DNA of 64,000 nt from Marsupella aquatica (Eukaryota > Marchantiophyta), in contig OZ316895.1 in assembly GCA_973895155.1 (NCBI GenBank), positions 23,994,001 through 24,058,000 on the forward strand. Direction: 5' to 3'. Positions 12,001 through 25,150 of this stretch are shown in pieces (the first letter of the stretch is position 1; each line of letters starts with the position of its first letter). The translations under genes and the position numbers were made by a program. The notes under the pieces are model-generated. The model worked only from the letters and a program-made list of their open reading frames with translations. It did not search any database and was not told the origin of the DNA.

Positions 12001-12937
12001 CTGACAAATGAGAACCCCCATGCTGCGGATCATCCTAATGACACATTACAGGCCTTGATAACCCGAGACCGAGCTCTCTTAATACAGCACAACAACCTCC
12101 CTGGAACACAAGTGGACGTAAAATGACACAAGACCTTCCTTTCTCTGCGAAATTAGCGGTGACATGCATGAGTCCCTTCCACTATGTCAATCATCGATAC
12201 GTAGCGATAAAAGGGATGGGGACTGACCTGTAGCTTTTGGAGGCTCTTGCGAATTTGCGCCATGTCATTCTTGATGACACCCACCTGTAACAAGGAAAAG
12301 GAACATCAGGGCCACCGAATCATCCTAAGTAGCATTAAACAGCCAAATCTCGCATCCTACAGATGAGGCAGCACATGCACATCCAGACTGAACAGACCTC
12401 TGCGAAGAACTGGGCCATGTCAGCCCCGCCATCGCTGGCCTCAGATGTCCCTGCCATCTCAACATCTCCTTTGCCATTGATATCTGCAGCTCCCCGAGAG
12501 TGTCGATCGGATCTCTGCAAGAAGAGTTGAAACGCTAATCAGTCTCCAGTTCATACGAATATGCTCTATCTCGGGTGAGAGAACCGCCCTTCTAATGACC
12601 CAAATTGTTTTCTTCGCTGACGGTGAGTCTCTCACTTCCATCATCTGCGCTAATACGTAATCTAGCTCTCCGACCCAAAAACCCACCCAGCTGGGCTGAA
12701 ACGACCAACAAAGCTTCCGTAACGGGACATGGAAAAGGCAGGTTTTCTGCCCTCCTGGTCCATCCTAATAATGCAGGTCGCAGCTCTTCAGCCGTCAAGC
12801 CAGCAAGCCATTCGGATTTAAAATAAAACTATGCAGAAGGACCCTCACATCGGCCTCCCCCAAAAAGTCATTCTGATCAAATTGCCCTCCCACATGAAAC
12901 AGAGAGCATTGAGACGTACCCCTAAAAGATCGTTCAT
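9058..12937 (-). CDS. SYP13: SYP13-type plasma-membrane syntaxin (Qa-SNARE)
   Basis: Thirteen exons, all GT-AG and in phase: 12920-12937, 12398-12514, 12228-12284, 11847-11895, 11567-11655, 11370-11443, 11028-11070, 10737-10797, 10491-10516, 10266-10343, 10078-10158, 9685-9750 and 9058-9222. The product has 307 residues, the usual SYP1 length. It starts MNDLLG, as in plant SYP13 and SYP12 proteins. The Habc region spans about residues 40-165 ([23 protein letters not shown]). SYP13 hallmarks follow ([20 protein letters not shown]). The SNARE motif covers about 205-267 ([14 protein letters not shown]), with the zero-layer Gln243 in [13 protein letters not shown]-terminal anchor spans about 281-301, with tail KPWKKN. 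It acts as target-membrane Qa-SNARE in secretory vesicle fusion. SYP13 is preferred over SYP12 from the motifs around residues 165-205. Exon 9 is only 26 nt. Confidence 0.95.
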
Positions 12938-13606
12938 TTTGCCCCGCAAAATAGAAATTTGTTGATATTTTGATAGTTTATCTGTTCCCGACCAACTTCA
13001 GCAGAACAATTCTCTTCTCGAGTGCCCTCCTCTTTCTCCTCCACCTCCTCCTCCTCCTCCTCTCGCGCTGCTGCTCCTGCTGTTGCTCGTGCCACACCTA
13101 CCACTACTGCGGCCTGTTCTACCTCTAATCCACCGAAAGGTCGATCCGTCCCCCAGCGAAACCTGTACCGATGCGCTGCCTCCAAAAGATCACCACCGAT
13201 CCAGAAGACTCCTCTCCTCTGCAGCCTCTCGAAACCGACGACCCGAAACCCGTCCCCTCCCCACGATCGTCCGAAGGGGCTGCACGAGATCGTCGTCGTG
13301 CTGCCGGAGGTGGTCGCTCCCAATGCTGATGCTTCTGCTACTACTCCTTCTTCTTCTTCCACCAAAGTTGACGACGAGCATGGCTCTTTCCCCTTGCACC
13401 CTGCCTGTCAAAATGCCGCCCTCCCTCCTCCTCGCCCCACCGTAAGCATCCCCAACACCACCACTCTCTCAGCCCTCCTCTCCTCTCATCAATCGAGCGG
13501 CAGCACCACCACCAGCAGCAGCAGCGACCCCGGCACCAAACAACAATAATTCTTGCGCATCTCCGCCAAGCCCAACAACTTTTTCTTCCCTTCCTTTTCC
13601 CCTCGT

Positions 13607-13648
<42 letters not shown>

Positions 13649-13800
13649 GCCTCGAAAATCCTAGTCTCGGCTTCGATTCGCTCGCGCTGCTGATCCGATG
13701 ATGCGATGATGGACGACACGAAGAGGAGGCGGTCCGATTGTTGTTGTTGTATGCCGTCTGCGGTCTGCTGTCTGAACTTTTCGGAATCATTAATTGAGGG
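12938..13800 (-). promoter_or_regulatory. Leader and proximal promoter region of the syntaxin gene
   Basis: On the syntaxin sense strand this is purine-rich (GGA, GAA and GA runs), with a long GA dinucleotide tract at 13609-13646. GA or CT tracts are common in plant 5' leaders and core promoters and can bind GAGA-binding (BBR/BPC) proteins; any such role here is inference. The S/T/P-rich open frame on the opposite strand (13022-13549) is explained by this composition. I see no clear TATA box and cannot place the start site. Confidence 0.45.
13609..13646. repeat. (TC)n microsatellite
   Basis: An uninterrupted TC repeat of about 19 units. It is GA on the syntaxin sense strand, about 0.7 kb upstream of the start codon, probably in the 5' leader or core promoter. 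Confidence 0.97.
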
Positions 13801-14635
13801 GCTGTCACTGCTACTGCTCCCTCCCTGCCTCTGCCTCTGCCTCCTTCCCTCCCTCCCTACTCACTCAAGGACTCACTCACTCACTCAACACTGCTTTTCG
13901 GGACTCGTCCTCGCATAATACACTCAGCAACCGACTGTCCTGTCCTCCTGGCCTCGCCTGGCCTGGCCTGGCGCCTCCGGCTCACCCGCTGGCCTTGGTG
14001 CTGCTGGCGGCAATGGCCCCCCGGCCCCAGCATACGCCCCGCCTGCCCCCGTGCCTGGCCGCCCGCTGGCCCGCTGGCTCACCCGCTCGCATTCCCGGCC
14101 CAACACGCTAGACTGCTTTGCCCGATCGGGAGCCGACCCCGGGATTGGGTGGGCCCCGCACGGCCTCTGGCCTCCCCTGTGAGAGTAACAATAGGGGGTC
14201 CCTGTGTTGTGGGTTGGCATTTTTCTTTTCACGGGCATGGACTGTAGGAATGCCGGTAACTGGGGTTCGCCGATAGTTAATTAATGACAAACAATTATTT
14301 GTTCTTGGGCACACAATTTTGAGATGACCCTATCTCACTCGCCGTGGGTAGCTTTGATGCAGATGCCAGCATCAAAGTAAAGTACAAATGGTCAGGCTAC
14401 TATGGAAATTTTGTGGGCACCTCCCTTGTGAGTACCTGTACCTGTCCCTTGTTTGCCCCTGCGGCCGTGAATGAGGTCTTGTGGACGGCCAAAAACCGGG
14501 CCATTGCCAATATTGAGACCCCCCAATGTCTCAATGTATGGGAAGAACAGGTAAAAGGAGGGCAGCTCGGGTTTGGAGAGAAAGGGTGCAAGGAGGGCAA
14601 GTACCAGCTTAAATTTTAAGGGTTTTAGTTCTTGT

Positions 14636-14905
14636 CAGGGCCGCAAAAGTCACTTGTGTGAAGGAGAAGATGCTAGGAAGATTCCTTTTTAATTTCATGA
14701 AATTTAATTTGACATTAAGATATCCTTAATGTATATCTTGAAGTATAATAGTCAATTCTGGCTCATGGGGTCTATGGCTAGGTGGGTAACTGGCTACCCA
14801 AAGACCAAAAAAATCTAGAGAATTCTTAACTAGTGTGGAAAAGACTATTCCAAGAGGTGAAACGGACTGATTTTTACTATCACTTAATAACCCACTGGCA
14901 GGTAC
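14636..14905 (+). repeat. Dispersed repeat family A, copy 1
   Basis: This shares an ordered set of blocks with four other places in the window: GCCGCAAAAGTCACTTGTGTG, then GAGAAGATG-TAGGAAGATTCC, then GTCA-ATTCTGGCTCATGGGG, then GGGTAACTGGCTA, then an AAGACT-TTCCAAGAGGTG block. The conserved order with diverged spacers indicates an old transposon-derived repeat of unknown class. Confidence 0.7.
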
Positions 14906-15759
14906 CAGGTTAGTCCTAATGAAGGGAGATGTTATTACTGCTTTTCACTCATTCGATAAAATGTTGGTGCTTGAGCTTCTCTCCTAGAACACTTGAACTT
15001 TTTGGAGGACTTAGATCCTTGGAAGTTATGTGATAACAGATTTTAGATCTTGCATATTTGACCAGGTTGAATGCCCTTCACGTACAATCCTAGCTGTGTA
15101 CGTTAAACAAAGAAAATTGAGAGTACAAGTGTGATACTGTTTTTTCTGGCTTTAGGCTTCATAAAAAAACACAACATTCAAGTTTTAAAGTAAACAGAGG
15201 GACCAAAACCTGAAAAGTAACCTGGGAATAATAAAGAGGGTTTCCTGACCCCTGGCTGTGCAAGATTTGGTTCATAGTTTTGGGCTCTTGTCCTTATTCT
15301 TTGGCCTTGGTTTGCTGCTCTTGTGCTTTTTGGCTCTTCACTCTTGCTTCCTGGTTTTTTGTTTTCCTTTGCTTTCACCTATGTATTGGGTTTCTTGTGT
15401 TTGTGATCATGTATCCTCATATGACGGCTTTTGTTCCTCGGAGTATTTTATCAATTTATCATCATTAACGACCAAGAATCAAACCATGTCTTGGGAAGCG
15501 CTCCTCTTACAATATATTCCACCAACTGTATCGCCAGCTGAGCAAACTTTACCGCCAGCGTGGTACAGTACACCGTCGTAGCCAGCCCTACGATTAGGAT
15601 CTAGGCCTGCAGGCTGGAAATGCATATTTTTGGAGAGGGAAGAATATTTACAATTGTATCATTACTTAAGTGATCAACAATTTACGCTATAAAAAGACTA
15701 CCTGCATAATCTTTTGGGTTTTTCTTGTTGGCCTTGGTGGCTAATGTCCTTATCTTATT

Positions 15760-16090
15760 TCGTTACATTAACTTTATTTCATTAGACCGTCTTAGGTTCA
15801 AGGATAAAAGTCAGATTCTGGCTGATGGGGTCCATGGCTAACTGGTAAACTGGCTAACAAGAAACAAACCTTTTGTAGCTTTTCTCTTTTCATTCGTCTT
15901 TTTTAGGTTTACACTTGCTTTTCTTTTTTCTGGTTGGGTGTTTGTCCACTTTGGAACTCATTTTCTTTCTTTTCATTGTACTTTGTTTTTCCCTGAATTA
16001 GACATTTTGGTGAGTTTTCCTTGTAGCTGACTTTAGTCAAAAGTGGCCAAGACTTTCAATGAGGTGGAATCTAGTCAATTTTTGCCACCA
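15760..16090 (+). repeat. Dispersed repeat family A, copy 2
   Basis: Contains GTCAGATTCTGGCTGATGGG, GTCCATGGCTAACTGG and AAGACTTTCAATGAGGTGGA in the same order as copy 1. The first blocks are not clearly preserved, and the spacer between the later blocks is longer. Confidence 0.65.
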
Positions 16091-16821
16091 AAAACATGTT
16101 GGGGTCATAGTCTAGAGTAAAGTCTCTAGATCATGACAATTTGTATAGAGTAAGGGCCATGATACTCAGAAAAACGAGGGCTATTATTTTCAGTTGTGAG
16201 GGGCTACTATTTTGCCCATAATGTCCTCTTAACAAGGGGTTAGATACATTGACAGGCCTACTGTAGGTTATTATAGTAAAACTAAACCAGAAGTTTCACA
16301 TGAAAGCTTACCGTGCATTTGTCTCTTAAAAGCACCAAACGTTACAACGAGACAAATCACGAGGCATTCAATAACTTGTAATGCCTTGGTAGCAGGGCAT
16401 TGTGGGCCAGAATGCCCGGAAAAATAGGGCTCTAGCTTGACTTTTGAGTAACTATTATTGCCCATAATGCCGTCCTATCTGGGCATGAATACACTTACAG
16501 ACCCAGGAGATTTTTATATTTAATGCTTTCAGTAAAAGTAGAGGAGAAGTCTCATAATGCCCCTCTCCAAATCTGCACTCCATATTTATCTAAATAAACT
16601 CACTAACAGTTACGAGGCAAAAATCACAAAGACCACTAAGCAGAGAGAGAGAACTGGATTTTTTTCACTCAGACTCTTTATCCACGCCTCTAATTCAGTC
16701 CAAATGAGGGGTAGTCAGGCTAGTCAATAGGGAAGACCAAAATATGGCACCTGTATGGTATATTTGTCCGAAGGGACCACAAAAACAAGATCCTTTGTCT
16801 TTGGGGCCTGTTCCCTGCCAT

Positions 16822-16840
16822 CCCCCCCCCCCCCCCCCCC
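16822..16840. repeat. Poly-C homopolymer (19 C)
   Basis: An unbroken C run in an intergenic region. The exact length is unreliable in most sequencing data. Confidence 0.9.
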
Positions 16841-19800
16841 AAACAAAAAGAAAACAAAAAACAACTGAAGATCTAAGGATGGATCTGCATCCCTACCGTT
16901 TTGGTTAGAATTCCTAACCTTGCATGGGATCAATAGAAATGGATCATTTAACTAGAATGAAATGGATTTAGATTAAGAAACTTTGATGTATATGCAATGA
17001 GAGCAATTTGAGAGCACATCCCAGTTCAAAGGTTTGGATGGGGATCTCATCCCAGCTTAAAACTCTAAACTTACACTCAAATTTCAAGTTAAGAAGTAGT
17101 TTTTCATGGAGAAGTGGTCTATCTTAGCAAGAGACTTGTAAAGCCTCATCCCCAGCCACCAGGCCTGGTCCCAAACCCCATGGTCCCAACCCCATGTATC
17201 ACTTTTGGAACCTTTACTATAGTTAGACATCATTAGTACATGGTCTATCTGGCCACAGATCTGTCATTCGCCTACACCAGGTCATAACTGTTCACTTAAT
17301 GTACTGTTAGAGCTGTTGACAGTAAAACTTTGGCCACACTTCAGAATCAAAAACAATTAGAAAAAAGAAAAAGAACAATAATTTAAACAAAAAAAGGCCA
17401 TACAAAGCAATGAAGTGAAAGCAAAAGAGCTTCAAAGAGGACAAACACCAAATAGTAAGGAAGAGGTAAATGCAACCTGGAGAACCTAGGAAAATGAAAA
17501 AAGGGGGGAAAGAGCTACCACTCCACAACTGTGATGAACTAATGGTCCACATGCCATGCAAGAGTGTCAAGAACTATCATCTAGTTTTGTATTAAATCTA
17601 CAAGGGGACAAGCCACTGCGGGAGAGATCTTTTGTAGATTGCTCGACTTGAGCGCAGTAATAATGTCATTGAATTCAGTGACAAAAGTGCATGGTCATTG
17701 AAAAAGGATGTTTCACTTTTGCAAAGGACACCCTCAATAGTTTGGGTAGGAGCACTGAATGACATTTCTTTGTTGTTATTTTTGTTGCCACCAACTTTAC
17801 TCAGTATGCCATTCTGAAACAAAGGACACCTTGAGTACCCTACAAGACAACAACACCAAAGTTTGTTCTCATTGAGATCCCAATTGACATCAAGAAAAAT
17901 GGTCCCATGCCATGCATCTGAACATTGGGTAAACTAACTAAAACACGCTAAAAAACAGTCACTAGACTGATTACAAGTCACATTTGAGTCCAAAGTGTAA
18001 GGTAATATTCAAGTCTATTTTGACATTTTGAGAAAGTCCACCTGACCTTTGCCAGTCCATCTGAGCTTCATAGAAAACCCCTTGGTCCATCCGAGCTAAG
18101 GTTTCTAATATCTACTACATAGATGTATCACACTGCAAAAACAACACACCCCAAACCGGGGAGATAGCGTGCCAAAGGTAAAAGGCCAAATTAAAGGGGG
18201 AGGAGGGGGGATGAGGCAAAAACCTGATGAAGACCAGACGGGAAAATAAGCCCACTACAACAAAGAACCAAAACCATACAAAGTACCAGACTAAACCAAA
18301 ACCCTACCCAGCCACACTAAAGCCTTGTAAAGCTAGAGAGTAACCTGGATAGGAGGGTCACAAAGAGGAATTTATCTGGAGACCCTAAAACCAAAACCTT
18401 GGCCTAACTAAGAATAGTGAAAATCTGAGCAATGCATATTAAAATTGTAAGTGATGCATATCAAATGATGAAAAGTGGAGAATGAAACACATTTATTTAT
18501 TGTTGTGCATGAAAGTTTCCCCAGTATAAGAGTGGATCTTATGGATGGTTTTTGTAACAAAATGGCAGCCAACCAGAATCTGACGATTGCATCATATGCT
18601 TGGCTGTTAACTATTGGCTTTAATCATTTGGATGGCTTGATAATAGAATTATATAGATATGATTCTGGCTGACCTAGTAACTTCAGAAATTTCTTGCTTT
18701 TGACAAATTTACATTTGGTTTATTCTTATTCTTATTCTGTTTCTGACCACTTATATGACTTTCTTCCCAATGTAAGGTAACAACATGCCAATTTACTCAA
18801 AGTCGCATACCCGCAGTGAAAACCGGCAGCAAGTGACAAAGCAATTCTATCATACCCAATCCCACCTTTTTCTCATCTTCTGCTTAGAAAAGAAGATTTG
18901 CGCAGGACTCATTTGTGACAGTTTGATTGTTTGGCATTTTCCCCAACAGGTAGATAAGACATAGGATTCCCTCATTGCACCCTGCTTGCTCTCTTGCCCT
19001 TGGCAGGCAAGGTGTATCTCCTCCTCGCCCTCCATGGGCCTGGTTCGAGGTGAGCTAAGCCTGTATTCCTCCTCCTCACCTGGAACAAGACCAGCCCCAC
19101 TTAGCCAGGCCAGCCCTCCCTTGCAGCTGTAGTAAGCCTGCCCACCTACCCTGCAGTGGTGAAAAAAAGGAAAATACCAACAAATGTCAAAAACTACAAG
19201 AAGAAAAAATATCAATAGAAAAAGATTGCAATGACTAGATGACCACAATGACAATCATGGAATACACGGCCATTGTGCTGGGGCTGGTGATATCATAAGC
19301 CCGCCCCTAGCTCTAATATTTCCCTTTTCACTTATTATATCCTCATATCTGCTGTGCAAGCCATGGGTATTGGACTGGTGATATCATAAGCCCCTAGCAC
19401 TAAAATGTCCCTTCTTACTTATTTTATCCATTCACTGAAACAATATGCAAAAGTTGGATGCCACATATGCCGAAGACTTTTGGGCCAATTGCCAATGTCA
19501 ATTAGAGGGAATGAAACATCTCATTTTAATGTTACAGCATCCCGTGTCACCAACAAGCTCTAAGTGTTTGGAACTGATCATCTAATCCTACTATATACCA
19601 TTGTAACCTGACATGTAATGGAGACGATGAGAGGGGTAACACTTACAAGGGATGATCAACATATGAATTTGAAACCTACAGGACTGCACTCTAGGCGTGG
19701 GATACGTCATATGTGGTTTTGTAATTGTCAGATCTGTTAATCGGGTAGCACAAGAAAATCACCAGAAGTGCAGGTGAATATGTCACTGAAATGACGTAGG

Positions 19801-20452
19801 CATGGAAGGGATAAGGATATATGGAGTAAGGAAATACATAGGGTAAGTAATTGCCTTTACTTCCACGCTAGAGTTCAGGTAAGTAGTCAATTCATTCTTA
19901 TATTATCTTTAATAGGAAATAGGAGATATTCCCTCTATGCAAACACTGCTTTCCTTGGGTTTGCAATGATTTGTGTTGACAGCTTTCTGTTGATAATTCT
20001 TTTCATCTACCATGATCTTTTATGCTAAAAATCCTTCCTCTTTATCATCTTTTGCATGGATCCATGCCTGATCTACTATGCTTACACTTTCAACTCTTCT
20101 CCCCTACCTGGATATGACAACCTTTTGCAACAACAACACTGCCAAGACAACAATATTTCTGTAACAAACACCACCAAAATGACCACCCAGCTGAAAAGAC
20201 ACATCCGCAACCGCAACAACAATAATTCCTCAAGAAACACCACCAAAATGACCACCCAGCTGAAAAGACCACAACACGACTATGACAACCACCCAACCAA
20301 AACAACAACACATCTAGAACCACAACAATGCGCACCCTTCTGAAATGACATCTTGCAGTCGGTTTGCTTGTATTTAATATGAGGTTCTATACTGGCGAAC
20401 AAGAGACTCTTTCAGTCCTTGTTGTACTTAAGATGAGGTTTTGTACCTGTCT

Positions 20453-20691
20453 ATTTACCTCTTTTGTCGTTCTTCTGATAGTGTCACTGTTGTCACACGG
20501 CAGTGGCTGGGTTGAGGCGCCTGTCCACTGGTTTTTCACTTTTGACTTTTACTTTCCCCTTCTGCGTTGTCCGGGGAAACTCTGATACTTTCTTGCATCT
20601 ACTTGTACAGTTGGTGAATGAAACGATTACGCAAATTTTCATTCTATTCTTTCTAGTGCAAGAGTTTTTTTTGTCTCAGCTCTCAATCACA
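20453..20691 (+). repeat. Copia 5' LTR
   Basis: Aligns to 25151-25383 with about 19 mismatches, a 4-bp indel (GGCA) and a 2-bp length difference in a T run. It ends in CTCAATCACA. A TG start may lie a few bases further left at 20448. Confidence 0.85.
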
Positions 20692-20916
20692 GGTTGTGGG
20701 CCATTTTGAAGATTCAAACTCTTTCACACTGCTTGGCCTGGCGTTGCTAGTCTATGTGATTTCCTGTCACTTCGTACACAACACTTCTTGCTGTTCTTTG
20801 CTAGTTTTCTCAGCATCTGGATCTTGCTTTTTGCATCACACATTCTGACATCATGCCTTCTAATTTTACTGGAGGTTACAACATTCATTTAGTCCCGCAC
20901 CTTCTAGGCAGTTCGA

Positions 20917-21720
20917 ATGACAAATCTTGGACAAAATATCATTGCTACTATTCGTGCCTCTGGTGTTTGGCGATACATTGACGACATTGCCATTGCTCCC
21001 ATTCAACGAGCAGCCAAAATTGACTACATTTTTCAGGATAGATTAGATGCACATGATCTAAAGGGAGCACAGACCAGGAATATCATTCTTTCTACTTGTT
21101 ATGAGAGCATTTAATTCTCACTTGATCATGCTAAGACTGCTCAGGAATGTTCGATTCAACTAGCTGATGCTTACGCTTTTGAAGGCATCATCCAGAATTT
21201 GATGTTTGGGCACATTATGCTCGAATGATTTATAATGGCGAACCTATCAAAGAATACTGTAACAGTTATAGATCAGCTTTGGAGCATGTTCAGAGCGCTA
21301 GGATTAAGCTTGACGATGATATCAAACCTCTCCATTTCATCAGTAGTGTTTAGCGTCATTTTTCCACCTGGTCATTCTCTAAGAGAGAGCAGATGTGTAC
21401 TTCATCGAAGACACTTCCATCCCTTGCTGCTCTTATTCATGATCTGTCCGATGAATGCTCGCGACTCAATTTGGAACAGGCTAATGCTATATCTTCTCTA
21501 GTTTTTCAACTCCAGGTTACTACTTCTATTGCTAATCTTACAATTGTTTCTTCCTCTCCCTCGTCTAGTGTTTCTTCTTCCTCCAAGAAACCAGTTAAAC
21601 GTGACTCCTGTACTTTCTGTGGCATTCCTGGCCACAAGGATGATTGATGTTTTTATAAACATATTCACATTAGGCCTAAAGGCTAGCAACCACATCCAAC
21701 TATTCTCAAGCGGTTGCAGC
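20917..21720 (+). pseudogene. Copia gag remnant
   Basis: Fragments in three frames interrupted by stops. The recognisable part is a CCHC zinc knuckle at 21609-21650 (C-x2-C-x4-H-x4-C spacing), with one of the x4 positions now a TGA stop. Upstream, a helix-rich stretch with the DLKGAQTRNIIL and ECSRLNLEQANAI segments fits copia Gag. It is not functional as it stands. Confidence 0.8.
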
Positions 21721-21739
21721 CTCATGCACCTACTAATCG

Positions 21740-23100
21740 TTCTATTTTAAATGTTGCTTCTACCTCCGTGCCTCCTTTACCTACTCCTGTTCAGTCACAC
21801 TTACATGATGAGGAAATGCTAGATCTTTTTGCCGACAACCTTCATGTTGCTTTCAATCAGCAATTAATCCCTGGCCTTCATCCTCACATTTGGATTGCTG
21901 ACTCAGGAGCGAGCCATCATTTTTGTAACAATCATGATCTTTTAATTTTGTACACCTTTGATCCTCTTCCCATTAATACTGGTTCAGGATCTACCATTTC
22001 CCCTGGTCGCGGTTCAATTGTTCTTCAACTGCATCGTTCTAATGGCTCTTATACCGAACCGGAACTCTCTAATGTTTGATACATGCCATCCAGTTTCCTT
22101 AATACTATTTCTGAAGATCTGCTTGAGCAGTGTTCTATTTTTTGGAACGGAGAGCTTCAAAAATTTATTCACTCCCCTACCCGTGATGAATTTGCTACCG
22201 TGACAAAACATAATGGCCTTAAAGACTTTTACCGTCTTACCGGCTACTCAACTTGCTGTCTCTTCTCATCCTCGATCTGATGATATTAACATTTGGCATC
22301 AACGTCTGGCTCATCTTCATTGGGCTGCGGTTTCCACTCTTCTTTGACAACTTGACATTAAGATCTGCGATTCTACTCCTTTTCGACCTTGTGAAGTGTG
22401 TGCCCTGGCAAAGTCTACTCGCATTATTTATAGATTTCCACATACTCGCGCTACAGTTCCATTTCAGAAAGTACATTTTGATCTATGCGGCAAGATTACC
22501 ACTCCAAGCATTGGAAACAATAACTATTTTCTTGTTATTACCGATGACTTCTAATGCAACCAATGGACTACGAGTTTGACTTACAAGAATGAGGCATTGG
22601 TACTGCTTCAAAAGTTTTTTCAGATGGTTACTACTCAGTACAAATCCACCATTCTCAAAGTACATCTTGACAATGGTCTTGAATTCGGTGGCAATCAGGT
22701 TCAAGAATTTTTAGAGGGCCGAGGAGTTAAATTTTCCACTCTGCTCCCTATCACCACGAGCAGGATGGCATTGTTGAACGCGCCATCGGAGTCATCTCTG
22801 CTAAAGCTCGTGCAATGATACTTGAATCCTAATTTGTTTTGGCCAGAAGGAGTTCTCACTGCTATGTTTCTTGCCAATCATTCTCCTACCTCAGTTAATC
22901 CCTTATTTGAGCCCCCTGCCACTCTTCTTTCTTATACGTTAAAACTCCCTTATGATTTTCGTGCCAACCATCTCCACGTTTTTGGTGCTCTTGCATATGT
23001 CCATATTCCTCCTGAGACTTGTCTTCGTGGTGCAAAATTCATTGCTAGGGCTCCGAAAGGCTACTTTGTTGGGTATGCCACAAATTTTTGTATCTAGCTC
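21740..23100 (+). pseudogene. Copia protease and integrase remnant
   Basis: The protease active site appears as WIADSGASHHF near 21890-21925. The integrase zinc-binding part follows as WHQRLAHLH near 22293 and CEVCALAK near 22390. Parts of the catalytic core are seen as FDLCGKI, VHLDNGLEF and a C-terminal GYATNF stretch up to about 23095. Several in-frame stops and at least three frame changes break it. Confidence 0.85.
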
Positions 23101-23460
23101 CCGCAGAATTCCTCCGTCATTCAATCTACTTATGTTCATTTTGATGAAACTGCCCGTGATTCTTCTTTTAAAATTTCTACCTCCTCTTTACCCTCTCCTT
23201 ATTACATTGAGATTTTTGTTCCTTCTTTTACTCCTCAGCATACTCTTCCCAACTCTGCACCCCCTTACATCAATACACCTTCACTTGATTGATCTCTGGT
23301 TCCTATCATTCCTCCTCCACTTGGCAGTCAGCCACGTCAGGACCTACACGGTGATTTACAAGCCACTCCAGTCATCACTCATGTTTCTTCTTGATCCAAT
23401 AAGGGTATTCCTCCTGTTCATTTTCGTGATGAATCTGAGATAATTCCTCCCACATCTCAG

Positions 23461-25111
23461 TTGTTCCTTCATCAACACCTTCTTACAAACACTCTGCCTA
23501 CTCTTCTTTATTCATATCATAGTGCCCTTTTTTCCTCGTTTCCTACGATTGTTCCTCATACTCACACTCAAGCTATGTCACGCGCTGATGCTGCTCACTG
23601 GAAAGAAGCTGAATTACGGGAGGTCAACCAGCTTCATAAACTCAAAGTAGCTCATCTCGTCCCACTTCCAGTTGGTGCCCGTCTTCTCCCCTCTTGTTGG
23701 GTCTACTCACTTAAGCGAGATGGCCTTTATAAGGCTCATTTTGTTGTACGTGGCAATAAGCAACGGGCAGACATTGATTATGATTCTACATTTGCCTCAG
23801 TTGTGCGGCCTGAGACTTTTCGAACCATTCTGGCATTTGTCAACATTCATAATTGGGAGGCTCATAGTTTTGATGCGGTCACCGCTTTTATCTATGCTTT
23901 GCTCCATTCACCATCACCAATTTATGTTCGACCTCCACCAGGATACGATACGTACGATGTCAATGGCTCCCTGCTGGTATGGTTACTCATTAAAGCTCTC
24001 TATGGTCTTCGACAATCTGCCCGAATGTGGTACCATGAGATTGTTGAATCTTCTGCTACTTTTGGTTTCATTCCACTCCCTTCCGATTCATGTGTCCTCC
24101 AGAATTCTAACGGAGAATTGATAGTCCTCTGGGTTGACGATTTGATAATTGTTTCACCATCAGTATCTGGTGTACATCACATTTGGGATCAACTTATCTC
24201 ACGCTATGAACTTCGTGACCTCGGTCCTTTATCTGACTATTTGGGAATGACCATCACCCGCGATCAATCGCATCATACGATCTTTGGGACAAGCGACTTA
24301 TACTCTTAAAATCTTGCAACGTTTTCATATGGATTCGAGCCTACCTCTTTCTTCTCCCAGCACGGGAACTGATGATCTTGTTCCATCCACATCTCAAGCG
24401 ACCAATAATGATAAGCAGCGTTATCAATCTATGATTGGCTCCTTACTCTATTTTGCGGTTTGGACTCGCCCTGATATTGCTGAACGGTGTTCTAAGCTTG
24501 GGCAATTTGCTCATAATCCGGATTCTACTCATGAAAGTGCACTACAATCTGTTTTCCGGTACATTAATACCACTTGGCATCTCGGCCTTACTTTTGGTTT
24601 TCACGACTTCCCTGGATTAGAGGTTCATTCCCTGGGGTTTTCTGGTTTTTCTGATGCTTTGTTTGCTGACAATGTTTCGGATCGCAAATCTACCAATGGA
24701 TATCTGTATAAACTTGGTGGCAGTGCCATATCTTGGAAGTCTCGCAAACAACCTGTTACTGCTACGTCTTCCACAGAATCCGAGTATTTATCCTAATCTT
24801 TGGCTTGTAAATAAGTTGTTTGGTTGTGGCAATTACTCTTTGATTTACGATACCATATGGCTGATGCACAGCGTGTCATTCTATACGGGGACAACCAGTC
24901 GGCCATTTCTCGTACTTACAATCCGGAGCATCATTTTCGCACTAAGCACATTGGAGTTCAGTGGCATTACATTCGCGAGCAAGTCAAAGCTGGCGTGATA
25001 GAGTTGAAATATCTCTCCACAGTCCTTATGCCCGCCAAGGGTTTCACCAAGCCACTCGGGCTTAAATTCACTAGATTTGTTCAGATGTTAGCTCTACAAT
25101 CATTATCTTAG
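23461..25111 (+). pseudogene. Copia reverse transcriptase and RNase H remnant
   Basis: A 282-codon open stretch (23461-24309) carries the copia RT domain: HWKEAELREVNQL, VVRGNKQRADIDYD, FDAVTAFIYA, ALYGLRQSARMWY, and the catalytic box as LWVDDLIIV, where most relatives have YVDD. A frameshift near 24290 moves to a second frame (24284-24796, IGSLLYFAVWTRPDIA, DRKSTNGYLY, SSTESEYLS) that ends in a stop. RNase H resumes in another frame at 24824-25111 (ILYGDNQSAI, RTKHIGVQWHYIRE). Low decay in this part suggests the pol gene was the last to lose function, or is simply easier to recognise. Confidence 0.92.
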
Positions 25112-25150
25112 TAGTAGAATTTTTTGCTTCATAAGATCTGAGGGGACTGG

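Larger units (their letters stand above)
13801..20452. other. Gene-free interval with dispersed repeats
   Basis: No coding region is supported. A GC-rich stretch at 13940-14180 gives way to AT-rich DNA. It contains two plus-oriented copies of a dispersed repeat family (14636-14905, 15760-16090) and a diverged tandem repeat at about 16150-16500 (unit near 256 bp, with TTGCCCATAATG in both copies). There is also a 19-base poly-C at 16822-16840, a TTATTC triplication near 18720, a 60-bp direct repeat at 19280-19345 and 19373-19430 (CTGGTGATATCATAAGCCC), and a CAA/CCA-rich stretch with a 70-bp duplication at 20117-20330. Confidence 0.5.

Noticed and set aside
13022-13549. 175-codon plus-strand frame rich in Ser, Thr and Pro
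   Set aside because: It is antisense to the GA-rich leader of the syntaxin gene. The open frame follows from CT-rich composition, and no domain is visible.
14344-14619. 91-codon plus-strand frame beginning MGSFDADAS
   Set aside because: It has some protein-like character but no recognised family, and it ends just before a family A repeat copy. Not enough to call a gene.
22952-24121. Alternative-frame open stretches within the copia element
   Set aside because: They are shadows of the pol frame; the recognisable RT and integrase motifs are in other frames.
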